A model generated the notes under the pieces. It worked only from the letters and a program-made list of their open reading frames with translations, was not told the origin of the DNA and did no database searches. Positions 43,187 to 44,588 of a DNA stretch of 44,588 nt are shown in pieces. The stretch spans positions 13,441 to 58,028 of the forward strand of contig NMRA01001087.1 of assembly GCA_002633005.1 (NCBI GenBank), read 5' to 3'. The stretch comes from Phoronis australis. Lineage: Eukaryota; Phoronida; Phoronidae. A program made the translations under genes and the position numbers. Each line of letters opens with the position of its first letter. Position 1 is the first letter of the stretch.

Positions 43187-43338
43187 CTAGAGCACCAACT
43201 GCTTTGGCAGTGAATTTGAATCCCTTTCTGGTACTCGCGCGGGTGTCCTTGGTGTCAAATATAACCATCATCTCAGTAGAGTTGTGGTCCATGAAAGTAT
43301 TAACATCTGTTGGTAAGCTGCCAAGTTTGCCGCAATAC
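43187..43338 (-). CDS. CUB domain, C-terminal half
   Basis: 152 bp, acceptor TATTTGACAG, donor CTAG|gtgagt, phase 2 in and 1 out. Reads YCGKLGSLPTDVNTFMDHNS, then TEMMVIFDTKDTRASTRKGF and KFTAKAVGAL. CUB features are F/Y-C-G with the last conserved cysteine, an S/T-x-x-x-x-x-V-x-F strand (MMVIFDTKD) and KGFKFTA, the closing G-F-x-A strand. The preceding CUB half must lie upstream (plus-strand coordinate above 43338) but was not found before the single-N join at 43942. Confidence 0.9.
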
Positions 43339-43941
43339 CTGTCAAATAGAGTTAGATTGTGGTAAAATTCGATATTCAGTCAGTAAACAAGTACATGTAT
43401 GTTTTACTCCCCGTGTGATTATAGCACTATTTCTACAGTGAAACAAAATTGAAGAGTGGCCTGCTTTTAACTTAAAACGGTTCAGTTTTGGACGGGATGG
43501 CCAAACTTGAGGCTGTTAGACATTCATTAAACTTGTTGACGCTCTAAATGATAAGTAGTATAGAAATATTTCAGACATTCCTTGTGATTTTCTGGACCAG
43601 TTTCATAAATTGCATGTTGTTACATGTAAGTAACAAAACCAGAAGTGTTCTTCTTACTACACGTAGGTCTGTTATAGCAAAAGAGACATGGCGGGCTTTA
43701 CCTGTGGTAAGGGCGTTTTGCCGTTAATGGAAGGAGTAAACTTCTTGTGCTGAAGTCTAGCCTTACACTTACGAAGTACGCATGAAATACTGTCATTTAT
43801 CGAGCGAGGTTCGATTTACCTAAAAAAGTTTAGGACTTTGACCGTTGCGCTTTTTAGTTTGATTCCGCGATGTGGCTAATCTCAGATAACAGCTATTTTC
43901 GCACATAATGGCAATTTCACTGCATAAAGCTGATACATACA
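43339..43941. other. Upstream intronic DNA, no exon recognised
   Basis: Read on the minus strand for a CUB first half (Cys, SP-x-YP, C-x-W), none was found. Confidence 0.5.
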
Positions 43942-43942
43942 N
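43942..43942. other. Single N, probable contig join
   Basis: One N immediately before a 646-bp sequence that repeats 40201-40846. Confidence 0.9.
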
Positions 43943-44588
43943 TGGCAATTGAGATAATTTTGCGCTTTTCACTTTTTTCATAATCTTTTAAATCGCCGAG
44001 TGACTTTCCTTGAAGACTTAATTGCTCTGGTAGAACAGAGAGGTCGACGATCATTGGTCAAGCAGAGTTTCGCGAAAAAAAAAGCGACAGAAAAGTACAT
44101 CCACGTAAGAAAATCGATGTTTTTTATTAAAAAGCTCCGAACAACTGCTGAAGTGTTGTCTGAGAAAAAATCAGTATAATTATCACTTTAACGTTGGAAA
44201 TTTCATCATGATTCGTGCTTGCTTCATTATCAACGATGTTTCCTCTTTACTGCAATTATTCAGTGTCAGGTATGGAACTGTTGTATTTTACGCCTTTTAG
44301 CAAATAATCTTGCATGGGCGATGTACCATAGGGGCTGGTTGCTATAGCAATCACTTATTTCAGTGCTGCACAGCCCGCGTCTTAACGTAATAAATTCGAT
44401 TATTGAGTTTTGTTGCTAGAGACATTGTTACAGCAAACGGACACATTGCTGTACCCTCTGACTGCAGTGCAGGTGTCGTGGAGACAGATTGCGAGGCAGC
44501 TCGCATGCCAATTTCCGGATAGTTTTAAGCCCCTACATCCATGGAACCCCTCGACCCAGGATCCTCTCGACCCAAGACCTGGGGCAAT
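43943..44588. repeat. 646-bp direct repeat, right copy
   Basis: Appears identical to 40201-40846 wherever I compared it and runs to the window edge. Identity, when neighbouring repeats of the same family are 20-30% diverged, together with the N at its start, points to an assembly duplication and not an old repeat. Confidence 0.95.

Larger units (their letters stand above)
20348..43338 (-). other. Gene locus: CUB, Thr/Pro linker, MAM, MAM protein (5' partial)
   Basis: Eight exons on the minus strand connect with consistent intron phases. In transcription order the introns are phase 1, 1, 0, 1, 0, 0, 1, and the last good exon ends in phase 0. The encoded order is the C-terminal half of a CUB domain, a Thr/Pro-rich spacer, MAM domain 1 and, directly abutting it in a single exon, MAM domain 2. 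Both domain types are extracellular and mediate protein-protein contacts, so the product should be secreted or on the cell surface. No transmembrane segment or signal peptide is in the window. Introns are 0.6 to 6 kb and loaded with repeats. It is not assigned to a named gene, because CUB plus MAM combinations occur in many animal families. Confidence 0.85.

Overview
This is intron-rich, repeat-rich nuclear DNA from an animal, most likely a marine invertebrate (an invertebrate deuterostome or a lophotrochozoan). The reasons are canonical GT-AG exons for extracellular CUB and MAM domains, many small non-autonomous DNA transposons, tRNA-derived SINE heads, decayed LINE, Ty3/Gypsy-type and DIRS-like reverse transcriptases, and frequent TACATGTA-type palindromes. 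Nothing bacterial or viral is seen, and most open frames are chance frames in non-coding DNA. The phylum is inference.

The one well-supported gene lies on the minus strand and covers about half the window (43338 down to at least 20670). Eight exons join with matching phases: half a CUB domain (43187-43338), a 42-nt Thr/Pro linker exon (42657-42698), a complete MAM domain in four exons (36577-36665, 35784-35907, 33522-33700, 28855-29031) and most of a second MAM domain (28855-29031, 24787-24922, 20670-20854). A weak candidate last exon is at 20348-20455. The 5' end, including the first half of the CUB domain, is not in the window. The product should be a secreted or cell-surface adhesion-type protein. 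The first MAM domain seems to have lost its second pair of cysteines, and a 10-copy minisatellite starts exactly at one of its splice donors.

From left to right: 1-3000 has little beyond a possible transposon end. 3.0-6.9 kb holds a small transposon (MITE), a decayed C2H2 zinc-finger sequence, a pair of similar exons in opposite orientation, and ten copies of a GCGATCGNGAAC-like motif that switch strand. 8.1-8.6 kb is a CCAACG-rich repeat with a 33-bp minisatellite. 9.0-9.3 kb is a second MITE copy. 10.9-12.1 kb is a 1.16-kb element with terminal inverted repeats and a 186-base assembly gap. 14.2-14.5 kb is a cluster of palindromes whose outer bases co-vary. 15.1-16.9 kb holds a DIRS-like reverse transcriptase relic and an unidentified decayed coding stretch. 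20.3-43.3 kb is the CUB/MAM gene.

Its introns are filled with a 1.2-kb tandem duplication carrying SINE heads and hairpins, a foldback element, a third MITE copy, a Gypsy-type relic with integrase before reverse transcriptase, a large AAT/GAT microsatellite and a LINE relic. The window ends with a 646-bp sequence that looks identical to 40201-40846 and starts right after a single N, which looks like an assembly join.
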